Shown: positions 25,394 to 34,444, numbered from the stretch's first letter. The stretch: 64,000 bases of DNA from Luteimonas suaedae (GCF_008312895.1 NZ_VSSP01000006.1:62001-126000), one strand, 5' to 3'. Numbers and translations: made by a program. Notes: a model not told the origin generated them from the sequence alone.

Positions 25394-26230
25394 ATGAACC
25401 AGCCGCCATTCCTCTCGAGCACGAGCGCGTCCGTCGCGGACAGCAACGCCCTGCGCATGCTGCGCTACGGCTATCGCGTGCCAATGCTGCTCTGGCACCT
25501 GTTCGTCGATCTGCCGCTGGTACTGCTGGCGATGACGCCGCTGACCGCCTCCGTTCGCCTGCGCGGCGGCGAGCCCCTCGACCACCGCCTGATCCGCGCC
25601 TGGTCGGCGGGGCTGATGCGCGTGTTCGGGTTCCGCCTGCGCCGCAGCGGCGTTCCGATGCACGGCGCGACCATGTTCGTCGCCAATCATGTCAGCTGGA
25701 TCGACATCATCGCCCTGCACAGCCAGCGCATGATGGGCTTCGTCGCCAAGAAGGAGATCAGCCGCTGGCCGCTGGTCGGCTGGCTGGCCAGCCGCGGCGA
25801 GACCATCTATCACCAGCGCGGCAGCCAGGAATCGCTGGGTGGCGTGCTGCACGAGATGCTGGCGCGGCTGCGCGGCGGGCGCTCGGTGGGGGTGTTTCCC
25901 GAGGGCCGTACCCGCAATGGCCGCGAGGTCGGGCCGTTCCATGCCCGCATCTTCCTGGCCGCGGTCGAGGCCGGAGTGCCGGTGCAGCCGGTGGCGCTGC
26001 GCTACGGCGACCACGCCGCTGCGCAGACCATGGTGGCGTTCCGCGAGCGCGAAAGCTTCGTCGGCAACTTTTTACGTCTGCTTGGCGAGCCGGCCCGGAG
26101 CGCCGAGGTGGCGTTCCTGGAGCCGATCGCACCGGGCGATGCCATCGGCCGCCGGCGCATCGCCGAGGTCGCGCGCGAGCGGATCGTCGCCGCGATGCAC
26201 GCCGGTCGCGCCGGCGACGACGCGGCGTGA
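25394..26230 (+). CDS. PlsC-like lysophospholipid/1-acylglycerol-3-phosphate acyltransferase
   Basis: 278 aa inner-membrane acyltransferase. One hydrophobic segment (about residues 30-55: MLLWHLFVDLPLVLLAMTPL) precedes the PlsC domain, which has the catalytic NHVSWID (HxxxxD), the acceptor-binding FPEGRTRNG and a later VPVQPVAL motif. Transfers acyl chains to lysophospholipid, phosphatidate precursors or related lipids. Its stop overlaps the start of the YheT-like hydrolase gene by GTGA, so the two are coupled. A frame running upstream is not coding in character. Confidence 0.88.
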   Translation: MNQPPFLSSTSASVADSNALRMLRYGYRVPMLLWHLFVDLPLVLLAMTPLTASVRLRGGEPLDHRLIRAWSAGLMRVFGFRLRRSGVPMHGATMFVANHVSWIDIIALHSQRMMGFVAKKEISRWPLVGWLASRGETIYHQRGSQESLGGVLHEMLARLRGGRSVGVFPEGRTRNGREVGPFHARIFLAAVEAGVPVQPVALRYGDHAAAQTMVAFRERESFVGNFLRLLGEPARSAEVAFLEPIAPGDAIGRRRIAEVARERIVAAMHAGRAGDDAA

Positions 26231-27264
26231 GCCGCGAGGACCTGCACCGCGCCCACCGCCTTCCCGACAGCGAGCGCATGTCTGATCGCAGCTCCTACCT
26301 TCCACCGCGCTGTTTGCGCAATGCGCACATGCAGTCGGCACTCGGTTCGAGCCCGTGGCGGCGGCGACGCGGTGCCGAGGCGCTGGCGGCGACCGGGGCG
26401 CAGACCTTCGAACACCTGCTCGACGCCGGTGACGGCGTGCGCCTGTTCGGCATGCACAGCGCCGTGCCCGACACCGCGCCGCGCGGGCTGGCGCTGCTGC
26501 TGCACGGCTGGGAAGGCAGCAGCGAATCGAGCTACATGCGCTTGACGGCGGCGCAGCTGTTGCGCCGCGGGTTCGAGGTGTTCCGGCTGAATTTCCGCGA
26601 CCACGGCGAGACCCACCACCTCAATCCCGACCTGTTCCATTCCAACCGCATCGACGAGGTGGTGCAGGCAGCGCTCGAGATCGCGCGGCGCTTCCCGGCG
26701 CGTCCGCTGGTCGCCGCCGGCTACTCGCTCGGCGGCAACTTCGCCCTGCGGCTGGCGCTGCGCGCGCCCGCCGCCGGCCTGCCGTTGGCGCACGTGGCCG
26801 CGGTCTGCCCGGTGCTCGATCCGGCGCTGACCCTGGTGCAGATGGAGCGCGGAATGCCGCTATACCTGCGCTATTTCGAGCGCAAGTGGCGCGGCTCGCT
26901 GCTGCGCAAGCGCGCGCTGTTCCCGCAGCTGCACGATTTCGACGATGCCACGCTTAAGCTCGGCATGCGCGCGCTGACCGAATGGTTGGTGCTGCGGCAT
27001 ACCGACTTCGGCTCGCTCGACAACTATTTCGACGGCTACTCGATCGCCGGCCAGCGCCTGGCATCGCTGCAGGTGCCGGTCGACATCCTCACCAGCGCCG
27101 ACGATCCGGTGATTCCGGTCGACGGCTTCCGCGCGCTGCAGTTGCCGGAGACCGCGACGGTGGAGATCGCCCCCTGGGGCGGCCACTGCGGTTTTCTCGA
27201 GAACGCGCGCCTGGACGGCTACGCCGAGCGCTGGGTGGCCGAACGGCTCGCCGCCACGGCGTAG
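26227..27264 (+). CDS. YheT-like alpha/beta hydrolase
   Basis: 345 aa. An N-terminal YLPPRCLRNAHMQSALGSSP segment is characteristic of the YheT/ABHD1-3 group. The fold then shows LLLHGWEGSSESSYM (oxyanion region), FRLNFRDHGET, the nucleophile elbow AGYSLGGNFALR, the Asp in TSADDPVIPV and the His in GGHCGF. Eukaryotic relatives act on phospholipids, which suits the partner acyltransferase gene. GTG start at 26227 is coupled to the preceding stop; ATG at 26278 is the alternative, just before the conserved region. Confidence 0.86.
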   Translation: MSREDLHRAHRLPDSERMSDRSSYLPPRCLRNAHMQSALGSSPWRRRRGAEALAATGAQTFEHLLDAGDGVRLFGMHSAVPDTAPRGLALLLHGWEGSSESSYMRLTAAQLLRRGFEVFRLNFRDHGETHHLNPDLFHSNRIDEVVQAALEIARRFPARPLVAAGYSLGGNFALRLALRAPAAGLPLAHVAAVCPVLDPALTLVQMERGMPLYLRYFERKWRGSLLRKRALFPQLHDFDDATLKLGMRALTEWLVLRHTDFGSLDNYFDGYSIAGQRLASLQVPVDILTSADDPVIPVDGFRALQLPETATVEIAPWGGHCGFLENARLDGYAERWVAERLAATA

Positions 27265-27327
27265 GCGCGGCGGGTCGGGCAGGGGCCAGCCGCTACAATG
27301 GCCGGCCGCCGACGGATAGCCGTAACG

Positions 27328-29391
27328 ATGCACGAACAGATTCTCGACGCCCTGCGCCGCGGCGCCCATGACGAGGCGCTTGCCGCCGCCACTACTGCGG
27401 TCGAGGCCGACGGCAACGACCCCCGCGCCCATCACCTGCTGGCGCTGGCGCACCGCGCGGCCGGCGACGATGCCGCGGCGATGGCCGCCATCGATCACGC
27501 GATCGCGCTGGCGCCGGACGATGCCGCGCTGTATTTGCAGCGCGCCGGTTTCCTGATCGGCGCGCGCCAGATCGGCAGCGCGCAGCAGGAGCTCGCACGC
27601 GCCATCGAACTCGACCCCAACCAGTTCGGCGCCTACGTGGTGCAGGCGGAGCTGGCAGTCGGGCTGGGCGATGTCGACGAGGCCGAGCGGCTGGTGCGGA
27701 TCGCCGAGCGGATCGCGCCCGAACATCCGGCGCTGGCGTCGGTGACCGGCATGGTTGCGCTGCGCCGCGGCGACGCCGATCGCGCGCTGTCGGTGCTGTC
27801 GTCGGCGCAGGCGCGGGCGCCGGACGATCCGCAACTGCTCAACGCGCTCGGCTTCGCCTACCTAGCGAAGGGGCACCTGGCGTTCGCCGAGCAGATTTTC
27901 CGGCGGATGCGCGAGCAACAGGTCGGTGGCCCGGCGCAACAGCGCCTGATCGCGGAAGTCGTGCACCGTCAGGGGCGGCACGAGGAGGCGCTGGCGGAAC
28001 TGCAGCCGCTGCTGGAGTCGCAGGCCACGCCCGCCAATCTCGCTTTCGCCGGGCAACTCGAACTGGCGCTGCGGCGGCCGCAGCAAGCCCTGCCGTGGTT
28101 GCGGCGGGCGCTGGCGGCGAACCCGGCGGACGGCCGCGCCCTGAACCTGATCATGGCTGCGTGGCAGCAGTTGGACGACGTCGACGACGCCCGCAACACG
28201 CTCGACGCCGCACTGGCGACCTCGCCGCACGTGGCCGGCCTGTGGCAGGCACGCCTCGCGCTCGAACGCGGATCGCCCGAACACGGGCGCGAGGTGGTCG
28301 CGCGCTGGCTGGCGGCGACACCCGAGGCGGTGCCGGCGCTGGAAGCGAAGCTGGCGCTGCTGGACGAGGACGCGCAGGCCGCGGAAGAGACTGCGCGGCG
28401 GATCGTCGCCCTGCAGCCGGGGCATGTGCTGGCCGAGGCGAAGCTGCTGGACCTGCTGGCGCGCCGCGATCCGCAGGCCGCGGTCCACCGTGCCGAGGAG
28501 CTGCAGCAGTTGACGACCGACACGCGCATGCAGCGGATGGTCCGCGGCTGGCTGGCGATCGCCAACGACGGTGCCGAACATCACGGCGAGGCGGTCCGCA
28601 TCTGGACGGACCTGCACGCCGAAGCGAGCGAGCGCATGATTCCGCTGCCCGAATGGAGCGATCCGCAGGCGCCGCGCCAGGCGTCCGCACCGGTACCGGA
28701 CGCCGCGCCGCCGGTGGTGTTCCTGGCCGGGCTGCCGGGCTCCGGTATCGAACGCACCGCGCAGTTGCTCGGCGGCATCGTGCCGGCGTTCCGCGGTGAT
28801 CGTTTCGGCCCGCAACCGCCGCAGGATCCGCTGCAGAACGTCCACACGATCCCCGCGCTGGCCCGTGGCGAAGCCGATCCGGCCGCGCTCGCCCAGGCCT
28901 GGCGCGCGCAGCTGCCGGCGCGCCAGATCGCCGACGGCGCGGTGGTCGACTGGTTGCTGTGGTGGGACAACGCGCTGCTCGAGATGATCGGCGCGCACGT
29001 GCCGCAGGCGCGCGTGCTGGTCGCATTGCGCGATCCGCGCGACATGCTAATCAACTGGCTCGCGTTCGGCGCACCGGTGCCGCTGCGGATGGGTTCGCTG
29101 CCGGAGGCGGCCGCTTGGCTCGCGCGGGGGCTGGAACAGGTCGCGGCGCTGCACGAGCGCGACCTGCATCCGCACCGGCTGCTGCGGCTCGACGAGAGCG
29201 TCAACGATCCGCCAGCCGCGGCCAGTGCGCTCGGCGAGGCACTGGCGCTGGCCCTGCCGGTGCCGCCGGCCGGGCTGTTCAACGGCCGGCGCTTTGCCGC
29301 CGGCCACTGGCGCGCCTACGGCGACGTGCTCGCGGCGGCTTTCGCGGTGCTCACGCCGGTGGCGGTACGGTTGGGTTACCCGGAGACCTGA
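27328..29391 (+). CDS. TPR-repeat protein with C-terminal sulfotransferase-like domain
   Basis: 687 aa. Residues 1-450 form a run of tetratricopeptide repeats (EALAAATTAVEADGNDPRAH, AAMAAIDHAIALAPDDAALY, LNALGFAYLAKGHLAFAEQI and others). From about residue 465 a P-loop domain follows: PPVVFLAGLPGSGIERTAQL resembles the 5'-phosphosulfate loop of sulfotransferases, and ALRDPRDMLINWLAFG the 3'-phosphate motif. Proteins with this layout are common in Xanthomonadales and their acceptor substrates are unknown. No signal peptide. Confidence 0.82.
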   Translation: MHEQILDALRRGAHDEALAAATTAVEADGNDPRAHHLLALAHRAAGDDAAAMAAIDHAIALAPDDAALYLQRAGFLIGARQIGSAQQELARAIELDPNQFGAYVVQAELAVGLGDVDEAERLVRIAERIAPEHPALASVTGMVALRRGDADRALSVLSSAQARAPDDPQLLNALGFAYLAKGHLAFAEQIFRRMREQQVGGPAQQRLIAEVVHRQGRHEEALAELQPLLESQATPANLAFAGQLELALRRPQQALPWLRRALAANPADGRALNLIMAAWQQLDDVDDARNTLDAALATSPHVAGLWQARLALERGSPEHGREVVARWLAATPEAVPALEAKLALLDEDAQAAEETARRIVALQPGHVLAEAKLLDLLARRDPQAAVHRAEELQQLTTDTRMQRMVRGWLAIANDGAEHHGEAVRIWTDLHAEASERMIPLPEWSDPQAPRQASAPVPDAAPPVVFLAGLPGSGIERTAQLLGGIVPAFRGDRFGPQPPQDPLQNVHTIPALARGEADPAALAQAWRAQLPARQIADGAVVDWLLWWDNALLEMIGAHVPQARVLVALRDPRDMLINWLAFGAPVPLRMGSLPEAAAWLARGLEQVAALHERDLHPHRLLRLDESVNDPPAAASALGEALALALPVPPAGLFNGRRFAAGHWRAYGDVLAAAFAVLTPVAVRLGYPET

Positions 29392-29467
29392 GGACGCGCG
29401 CTATTCTCCGCGCGTCACCTCCGGACTCGTCCGGAGGTTTCCCGACACCCAGACACAGGAGACAGCG

Positions 29468-30082
29468 ATGCGTATCCGCAGCGACAGTTTCGAACCCCGC
29501 CGGCCGATCCCCTCCGAGTTCGCGCTGGGCACGCCCGACGGATTCGGCGGCAACCGCAATCCGCACCTGGTCTGGGACGAGGTGCCGGATGGCGCACGCG
29601 CGTTCGCGCTGCTGTGCATCGATCCCGATGCGCCGACGGTGGGCGAGATGGTGAACAAGGACGGAGTGCAGATTCCCGCCGAGCAGACGCGCACCGAATT
29701 CCACCACTGGGTGATGGCCGACATTCCCGCCGACCTGCGCGAGATCACGGCGGGCAGCTGCAGCGATGGCCCCACCAAGGGCGGCAAGCGCAATCCGCCC
29801 GGCCCCGCGGGCGCGCGCCAGGGATTGAACGACTACACCAGCTTCTTCGCCGGCGACGACGCCATGGGCGGGGAGTACTTCGGTTACGACGGTCCGTATC
29901 CGCCGTCCAACGACCTGCGCACCCATCGCTATTTCTTCCGCCTGTTCGCGCTCGACGTCGAGCGTCTCGAACTGCCGGAGAAGTTCACTGCCGGCGACGT
30001 ACTCGCCGCAATGCACGACCACGTGCTGGCCGAGGCCGCGGTGTACGGCACCTACAGCCTCAACCCAGACGCGCAGGGATAA
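29468..30082 (+). CDS. YbhB/YbcL family Raf kinase inhibitor-like (PEBP) protein
   Basis: 204 aa phosphatidylethanolamine-binding-protein fold. Visible family motifs are NPHLVWDEVPDGARAFALLC, IDPDAPTV, TEFHHWVMADIP and YGPYPP-type YDGPYPPSNDLRTHRYFFRLFALD. The anion-binding pocket residues (DPDAP, HHW, HRYFF) are intact. No signal peptide, unlike E. coli YbcL, so cytoplasmic like YbhB. ATG preceded by GGAGACAGCG. The biological ligand is unknown. Confidence 0.88.
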   Translation: MRIRSDSFEPRRPIPSEFALGTPDGFGGNRNPHLVWDEVPDGARAFALLCIDPDAPTVGEMVNKDGVQIPAEQTRTEFHHWVMADIPADLREITAGSCSDGPTKGGKRNPPGPAGARQGLNDYTSFFAGDDAMGGEYFGYDGPYPPSNDLRTHRYFFRLFALDVERLELPEKFTAGDVLAAMHDHVLAEAAVYGTYSLNPDAQG

Positions 30083-30206
30083 CCGCGACGCCGGAACGGC
30101 CGGCCCGGTCGTCCGCGCGCGCTTGCGGTGGGCGTCTTGGCCAACGGTCCATCGTTATCGCACGCGGCGTGGGCGCCGCGGATGCGGCACCCCGGCTATC
30201 GTTTCC

Positions 30207-30350
30207 GTAGGAGCGCGCCATGCGCGCGATGCCGCGGGCGCTTCGCCGTCACGAGATTCCGGACACCGGCGCGCCTTCCGGCCCGCGCAAGAGCCGTCGA
30301 TGGCCGACACCGGAAGCGCCCGCGGCATCGCGCGCATGGCGCGCTCCTAC
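30207..30350. repeat. Palindromic intergenic repeat, GTAGGAG family, copy 3
   Basis: Same paired half-sites as the copy at 17903 (GTAGGAGCGCGCCATGCGCG ... CGCGCATGGCGCGCTCCTAC). It lies in the 296-bp space between the convergent PEBP and META-domain genes; nothing else is seen in that gap. Confidence 0.88.
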
Positions 30351-30378
30351 GACAGGCGCGCTGCCGCGCCGGCTGTCG

Positions 30379-31185
30379 TCATTCGACGGACGATTCCACC
30401 GTCATGTCGAGCACGTAGGCGATCGACGATGCGTCGGCCGGCGGGTTTTCGATCGCGTAGCGCTTGACCCGCAGCACGTTGCGCACGCCCGGCTCGTGGG
30501 TATAGCCCTCGATCTCCTCGTACAGCGGCTGCCATTCGCCCGGCGCGCCGGCCTTCAGGCCCTGCGCGTCGTAGTGCACCTCGCGCACCCGCAGGCACTG
30601 CATGTCCGGGATCAGCGGGTGGTTGCAGGCGATGCGCTGCGCGGCGACCTCCAGAAACACGGTCTCGCCTGCGCCGCCGTAGCGGGTATCCGCGGTGGCG
30701 GCGCCTTCGAAGCGCAGGCGGTCGCCCTTGGCAGTGGTGAGGGCAAGCATCGGCGGATCGCCGTCGTCGAGCCGCAATTGCAGTTCGCCCTGCAGGCGCG
30801 TGTTGGCGGCGGCATCCTGCGCCATCAGCGCCTGCTCGCAGGCCATCAGCGTTTGCATCAGCTCGTCGATCCGCAAGGTGTCGCCTTCGCGGGTGTAGCT
30901 GCCGCCGATGTGGTTGCAGCCGCCCGACACCCCCAGCCGGCCCTCGCTGAAGTCGAGTTGCAGCGGACGTTCGGTGCTGGCGAACAGGGCGTCGATGCGA
31001 CTGCCATCGGCGGCGACCGCGTCGCGCAGGCGCCAGTGATAGGCCTCGAGCCGGTCGCCGCCGACCGGCATCGCCGCCGTAGCGGGTGTGGGCGCAGGCG
31101 TGGCCGGTGGTGGCTCGGTGGGCGCGCAGGCGGCGAGGGCGAAAGGCAGCAGCAGCGACAGGGATGGGGGCAGGCGACGTGTCAT
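30379..31185 (-). CDS. META and DUF4377 domain lipoprotein
   Basis: 268 aa. Lipoprotein signal MTRRLPPSLSLLLPFALAAC, then a Pro/Thr/Ala linker. The META (HslJ-like) domain spans about residues 40-160 with LSVSGGCN-type GVSGGCNHIGGSYT and MACEQALM. A DUF4377 domain follows (CNHPLIPDMQCLRVRE, YEEIEGYTHEPG, RVKRYAIENPPADASSIAYVLD). HslJ-type lipoproteins are linked to outer-membrane integrity and novobiocin tolerance in E. coli; the combined protein is uncharacterised. Divergent from the YCII/ECF operon. Confidence 0.88.
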   Translation of the reverse strand: MTRRLPPSLSLLLPFALAACAPTEPPPATPAPTPATAAMPVGGDRLEAYHWRLRDAVAADGSRIDALFASTERPLQLDFSEGRLGVSGGCNHIGGSYTREGDTLRIDELMQTLMACEQALMAQDAAANTRLQGELQLRLDDGDPPMLALTTAKGDRLRFEGAATADTRYGGAGETVFLEVAAQRIACNHPLIPDMQCLRVREVHYDAQGLKAGAPGEWQPLYEEIEGYTHEPGVRNVLRVKRYAIENPPADASSIAYVLDMTVESSVE

Positions 31186-31324
31186 GGCGGTTCCCAGGCA
31201 AGGAGGCAGGATCGAAACTAACAGGTTGAACGCGGCAGTTTCGCCAATGGGGTTGCGTACGCCCGCGTCCGGTTCGAGGTCGTCCATGTGGCGCGGGTCA
31301 CGCTTTGCGCCGCCGCGACCGTGT

Positions 31325-31354
31325 TGTCGATCCCGGTGCGCGTCGTTCGTCGTC
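31325..31354 (+). promoter_or_regulatory. Candidate ECF42 promoter of the YCII-sigma operon
   Basis: TGTCGA at 31325-31330, 17-bp spacer, then CGTCGTC at 31348. As I recall, ECF42-group sigma factors use a TGTCGA -35 and a CG(A/T)C-like -10. It lies about 65 bp before the YCII gene, which precedes an ECF42-type sigma gene, suggesting autoregulation. Confidence 0.55.
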
Positions 31355-31418
31355 CAGATGAGCGGCCGCCGCGCCGGCACCGTCGGTGGGGGATCCGCGC
31401 GATCGTGGGAGAAACGAC

Positions 31419-31814
31419 ATGCGCTGCATGGTGATGGTGAAGGCGACCCGGGACAGCGAAGCCGGCGCACTGCCGGACGCACGGCTGCTGGCCGAGATGC
31501 GCCGCTACAACGAGATGCTGGTCAGGGCCGGCGTGCTGCTCGATGCCGAAGGCCTCTACCCGAGCGCAAAGGGCGTGCGGGTGCGCTTTTCAGGCGCAAC
31601 CCGGACCGTGATCGACGGGCCGTTCGCCGAGACGGAGGCGCTGCTGGCCGGCTTCTGGCTGCTCCAGGTCAAATCGCTGGAAGAGGCGATCGAATGGGTC
31701 AAACGCTGTCCCAATCCGCATCGCGGGGACACCGACATCGAGATCCGGCCGGTGCTCGAGGCCGAGGCGTTCGGTGCCGCGCCCACGCACGAGCGCGACG
31801 GACGGGCGGCGTGA
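31419..31814 (+). CDS. YCII-related (DGPF) domain protein
   Basis: 131 aa. The DGPF motif appears as VIDGPFAETEALLAGFWLLQVKS, within the ferredoxin-like YCII fold; the N-terminus MRCMVMVKATRDSE is the usual start. GGGAGAAACG precedes the ATG. In the ECF42 group, DGPF genes are the conserved neighbours and targets of the sigma factor; here the sigma gene starts 108 bp downstream in the same direction. The biochemical role of DGPF proteins is not established. Confidence 0.9.
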   Translation: MRCMVMVKATRDSEAGALPDARLLAEMRRYNEMLVRAGVLLDAEGLYPSAKGVRVRFSGATRTVIDGPFAETEALLAGFWLLQVKSLEEAIEWVKRCPNPHRGDTDIEIRPVLEAEAFGAAPTHERDGRAA

Positions 31815-31921
31815 ACGGGTCCCGCCGTCCGCGACGGTGTGGCTGTGCGCCGGCCCGAGCCGCCGGGCGCACGACGAGTGGCCCTTGCCTGGCCGCGGAG
31901 ATGGTGCTGTGATCGCTTGCC

Positions 31922-33190
31922 ATGACCACGGATGTGCACAAGACCATCGACGCCGTCTGGCGGATCGAGTCGCCCCGGCTGATCGCCGGACTGATGCGCA
32001 TGGTGCGCGACATCGACCTGGCCGAGGAGCTGGCGCAGGATGCGCTGGTGGTCGCGCTGGAGCGCTGGCCCGATTCGGGCATCCCGGATAACCCGGGTGC
32101 CTGGCTGATGGCCACCGCTAAGCACCGCGCGATCGACCGTCTGCGCCGGCACAAGCTGCTGGACCGCAAGCACGAACAGCTCGCCTACGAACTCGAATCC
32201 GAACGCGAGGACATCGACGCCAAACAAGAAGCTGCGCTCGACGATGCCGTCGGCGACGACCTGTTGCGGCTGATCTTCATCGCCTGCCACCCGGTGCTGT
32301 CGACCGAGGCGCAGGTGGCGCTGACCCTGCGCCTGCTGGGCGGGCTGACCACGCCGGAGATCGCGCGCGCCTTCCTGTTGCCGGAGCCGACCGTGGCCCA
32401 GCGCATCGTGCGCGCCAAACGCAGCCTGGGCGCGGCGCAGGTCCCGTTCGAGCTGCCGCCGCGCGACCAACTCGCCGAACGCCTGGCCTCGGTGCTCGGC
32501 GTGATCTACCTGATCTTCAACGAGGGCTACAGCGCCAGCAGCGGCGAGGACTGGATACGGCCGGGGCTGTGCGAGGACGCGCTGCGGCTGGGGCGGGTGC
32601 TGGCCGAGCTGATGCCGCACGAGCCTGAGGTGCACGGCCTGGTGGCGCTGATGGAACTGCAGGCCTCGCGGCTGGGCGCGCGCACCGGCGCCGACGGCGC
32701 CCCGGTCCTGCTGCCCGACCAGGATCGTGGCAAGTGGGACCGCCTGCTGATCGGCCGCGGCCTGGAGGCGCTGGAACGCGCCGAGCGCCTCGGACGCGTG
32801 CGCGGTCCATATGCATTGCAGGCCGCGATCGCAGCCTGTCATGCGCGCGCGCCGAGCGCCGAGGCCACCGACTGGCCGCGCATCGTCGCCCTGTACGACA
32901 CCCTGTCCGAATTGGTGCCCTCGCCGGTGGTCGAACTCAACCGCGCGGTCGCGCTGGCGATGGCCCATGGTCCGCAGGCCGGCCTGGACCTGGCCGACCA
33001 GCTGCGCGAGGTGGCGGCGCTGGCGAACTACCACCTGCTGCCCGCCGTGCGCGGCGACCTGCTGGCGAAGCTCGAACGCCACGCCGAAGCCCTGATCGAA
33101 TTCGAACGCGCCGCCGCGCTGGCCGGCAACGAGCCCGAGCGGCGCCTGTTGCTGGAGCGTGCGGCGCAGAGCGCGGCACGAGCCGGTTGA
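31922..33190 (+). CDS. ECF42-type RNA polymerase sigma factor with C-terminal TPR extension
   Basis: 422 aa. Residues 1-80 are the sigma-2 region (MVRDIDLAEELAQDALVVAL, NPGAWLMATAKHRAIDRLRR), residues 110-190 the sigma-4 region with its helix-turn-helix (LTTPEIARAFLLPEPTVAQR). After the linker IYLIFNEGYSAS comes a 200-residue C-terminal helical domain, the extension typical of ECF42 and needed for its activity. No anti-sigma gene is adjacent, as expected for this group. The DGPF gene upstream and the TGTCGA promoter support self-regulation. Confidence 0.9.
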   Translation: MTTDVHKTIDAVWRIESPRLIAGLMRMVRDIDLAEELAQDALVVALERWPDSGIPDNPGAWLMATAKHRAIDRLRRHKLLDRKHEQLAYELESEREDIDAKQEAALDDAVGDDLLRLIFIACHPVLSTEAQVALTLRLLGGLTTPEIARAFLLPEPTVAQRIVRAKRSLGAAQVPFELPPRDQLAERLASVLGVIYLIFNEGYSASSGEDWIRPGLCEDALRLGRVLAELMPHEPEVHGLVALMELQASRLGARTGADGAPVLLPDQDRGKWDRLLIGRGLEALERAERLGRVRGPYALQAAIAACHARAPSAEATDWPRIVALYDTLSELVPSPVVELNRAVALAMAHGPQAGLDLADQLREVAALANYHLLPAVRGDLLAKLERHAEALIEFERAAALAGNEPERRLLLERAAQSAARAG

Positions 33191-33284
33191 TCCGGCAGCC
33201 ATAGGCCGGGGCGCGTCGCTTTCCGGCGCCGCGCCGCGGCCCTGGCGTGGGAGCGATGCAAGTCGCGGCCGGCCCGGTCGCGTC

Positions 33285-33707
33285 CTACAGATAGCCGGTG
33301 ATGTCGGGCGCGCGGTCCTGGCGGTCGCGCTTGCCGTCCTCGTAGATCGTCGGTGCCGCAGCGAGCGTCTCCTCGTCGACGTCGTCGAGGCAGGCCACAT
33401 TGACCGCCCAGAACTCGCCGCCCATCTCCTTTTCCAGGTACCCGCGCGAGAACGGGTGTGTGCAGCAGGTGGGACAGCAGTAGTGGTCGACGTCTCCGGG
33501 CGGCCAGGCCGACGGCTCGGGCCGGTAGTCGTGCAGCGACTGCTCGCCCTGCACGATGCGCAAGGCGTCGAAAGGAATCAGGGCCTTGCGGTAGCCGGTC
33601 TTCCAGCAGAAGCTGCAGTTGCACTTGCGGATGCCTTCGTCGAAGTCGATGTCCGCCTCGAAGCGGACCGCGCCGCAGTGGCAGCTGCCGTAATAGGTCC
33701 TGCGCAT
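33285..33707 (-). CDS. GFA/CENP-V family zinc protein
   Basis: 140 aa Mss4-like fold. The zinc-binding cysteines are in GSCHCGAVRFEAD and CNCSFCWKTGY near the N-terminus, with a further CCPTCCTHPFSRG. The family is named for a glutathione-dependent formaldehyde-activating enzyme, but most members lack shown activity. AAGGAGAGACG precedes the ATG at 33707. Located downstream of the DUF1428 gene on the same strand, both facing the sigma gene. Confidence 0.9.
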   Translation of the reverse strand: MRRTYYGSCHCGAVRFEADIDFDEGIRKCNCSFCWKTGYRKALIPFDALRIVQGEQSLHDYRPEPSAWPPGDVDHYCCPTCCTHPFSRGYLEKEMGGEFWAVNVACLDDVDEETLAAAPTIYEDGKRDRQDRAPDITGYL

Positions 33708-33722
33708 GTCGTCTCTCCTTCG

Positions 33723-33744
33723 GACGGCGGCCGAGACCGCCGTC
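33723..33744 (-). other. Hairpin between DUF1428 and GFA genes
   Basis: GACGGCGG, six-nt loop, CCGCCGTC. It lies after the DUF1428 stop and just before the GFA ribosome site, so it could attenuate read-through. No T-run follows, hence not called a terminator. Confidence 0.4.
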
Positions 33745-33784
33745 GATCGTAGTGCCGGGCCGGCAGACGTGTTCCGGCCCCGGA

Positions 33785-34141
33785 TCACATCTCGACCAGG
33801 CCCTTGAACCCGCCCCAGATCATGCGTTTGCCGTCGAACGGCAGTGTCTTCGGATCCATGCCGGCCAGGCGCGGGTCGGCCATCACCTTCTTGTTGATCC
33901 GGTCGCGCTGCGTGCGCGACTTGTAGACGATGTAGGAGAACACCACCACCTCGTCCTCCTTCAGCTTCACCGCCCTGGGGAAGGAGGTGACCTTGCCCGG
34001 CTCCACGTCATCCGCCACGCACTCCACGTACTGCGTGGCGCCGTACTCCATCCAGATCTTGCCGGCCTTGCGCGCCAGCGCCTTGTAGGCCGCCAGCTTG
34101 GCTTTGGGAACCGCCAGCAGAAAACCGTCGACGTAGCTCAT
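33785..34141 (-). CDS. DUF1428 family protein
   Basis: 118 aa, matching the YbaA/DUF1428 family: MSYVDGFLLAVPKAKLAAYK at the start, WMEYGATQYVECVADDVEPG, AVKLKEDEVVVFSYIVYKSR and the C-terminal PFDGKRMIWGGFK. A small ferredoxin-like dimeric fold of unknown function, often encoded near YCII and ECF genes, as here. ACGGAGGACAAC precedes the ATG. A perfect 19-bp palindrome lies 30 bp further upstream (34171-34189). Confidence 0.9.
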   Translation of the reverse strand: MSYVDGFLLAVPKAKLAAYKALARKAGKIWMEYGATQYVECVADDVEPGKVTSFPRAVKLKEDEVVVFSYIVYKSRTQRDRINKKVMADPRLAGMDPKTLPFDGKRMIWGGFKGLVEM

Positions 34142-34170
34142 GTTGTCCTCCGTTGCGAGTGGTGAAGGGC

Positions 34171-34189
34171 CGTCGTTCCTGGAACGACG
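34171..34189. promoter_or_regulatory. 19-bp palindrome upstream of the DUF1428 gene (possible operator)
   Basis: CGTCGTTCC-T-GGAACGACG, nine-base arms with a single central base, 30 bp upstream of the DUF1428 start on the minus strand. Symmetry suits a dimeric regulator; no regulator is identified. The rest of the 300-bp gap to the DUF4287 gene shows no gene. Confidence 0.4.
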
Positions 34190-34444
34190 ATCCGCGATGT
34201 GCGATTTCGACCGGTGCCATCGAGCGGTTCGGGGTTGTCCGGTGGCGCGCCCCCGCTGTCGCGGCCGGAAACGCCCAAGCAGGACACATGATGCGCGAAC
34301 GCGATGCAACGTCTTGTGCATCCGCGCGCGTTTAGGGGGTCCTCGCGGCCCGGGACAACGACATGGGCGGACGCATCGGCTGACCGTCCCGACAGGGGCT
34401 GCCGCAACGGCGCCTCGACAATGCAGCCCGCGCTGCCAAGCGTC

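Noticed and set aside
34415-34420. TCGACA as a minus-strand ECF42 -35 for the DUF1428 gene
   Set aside because: No matching -10 at 16-17 bp and about 270 bp from the start codon.
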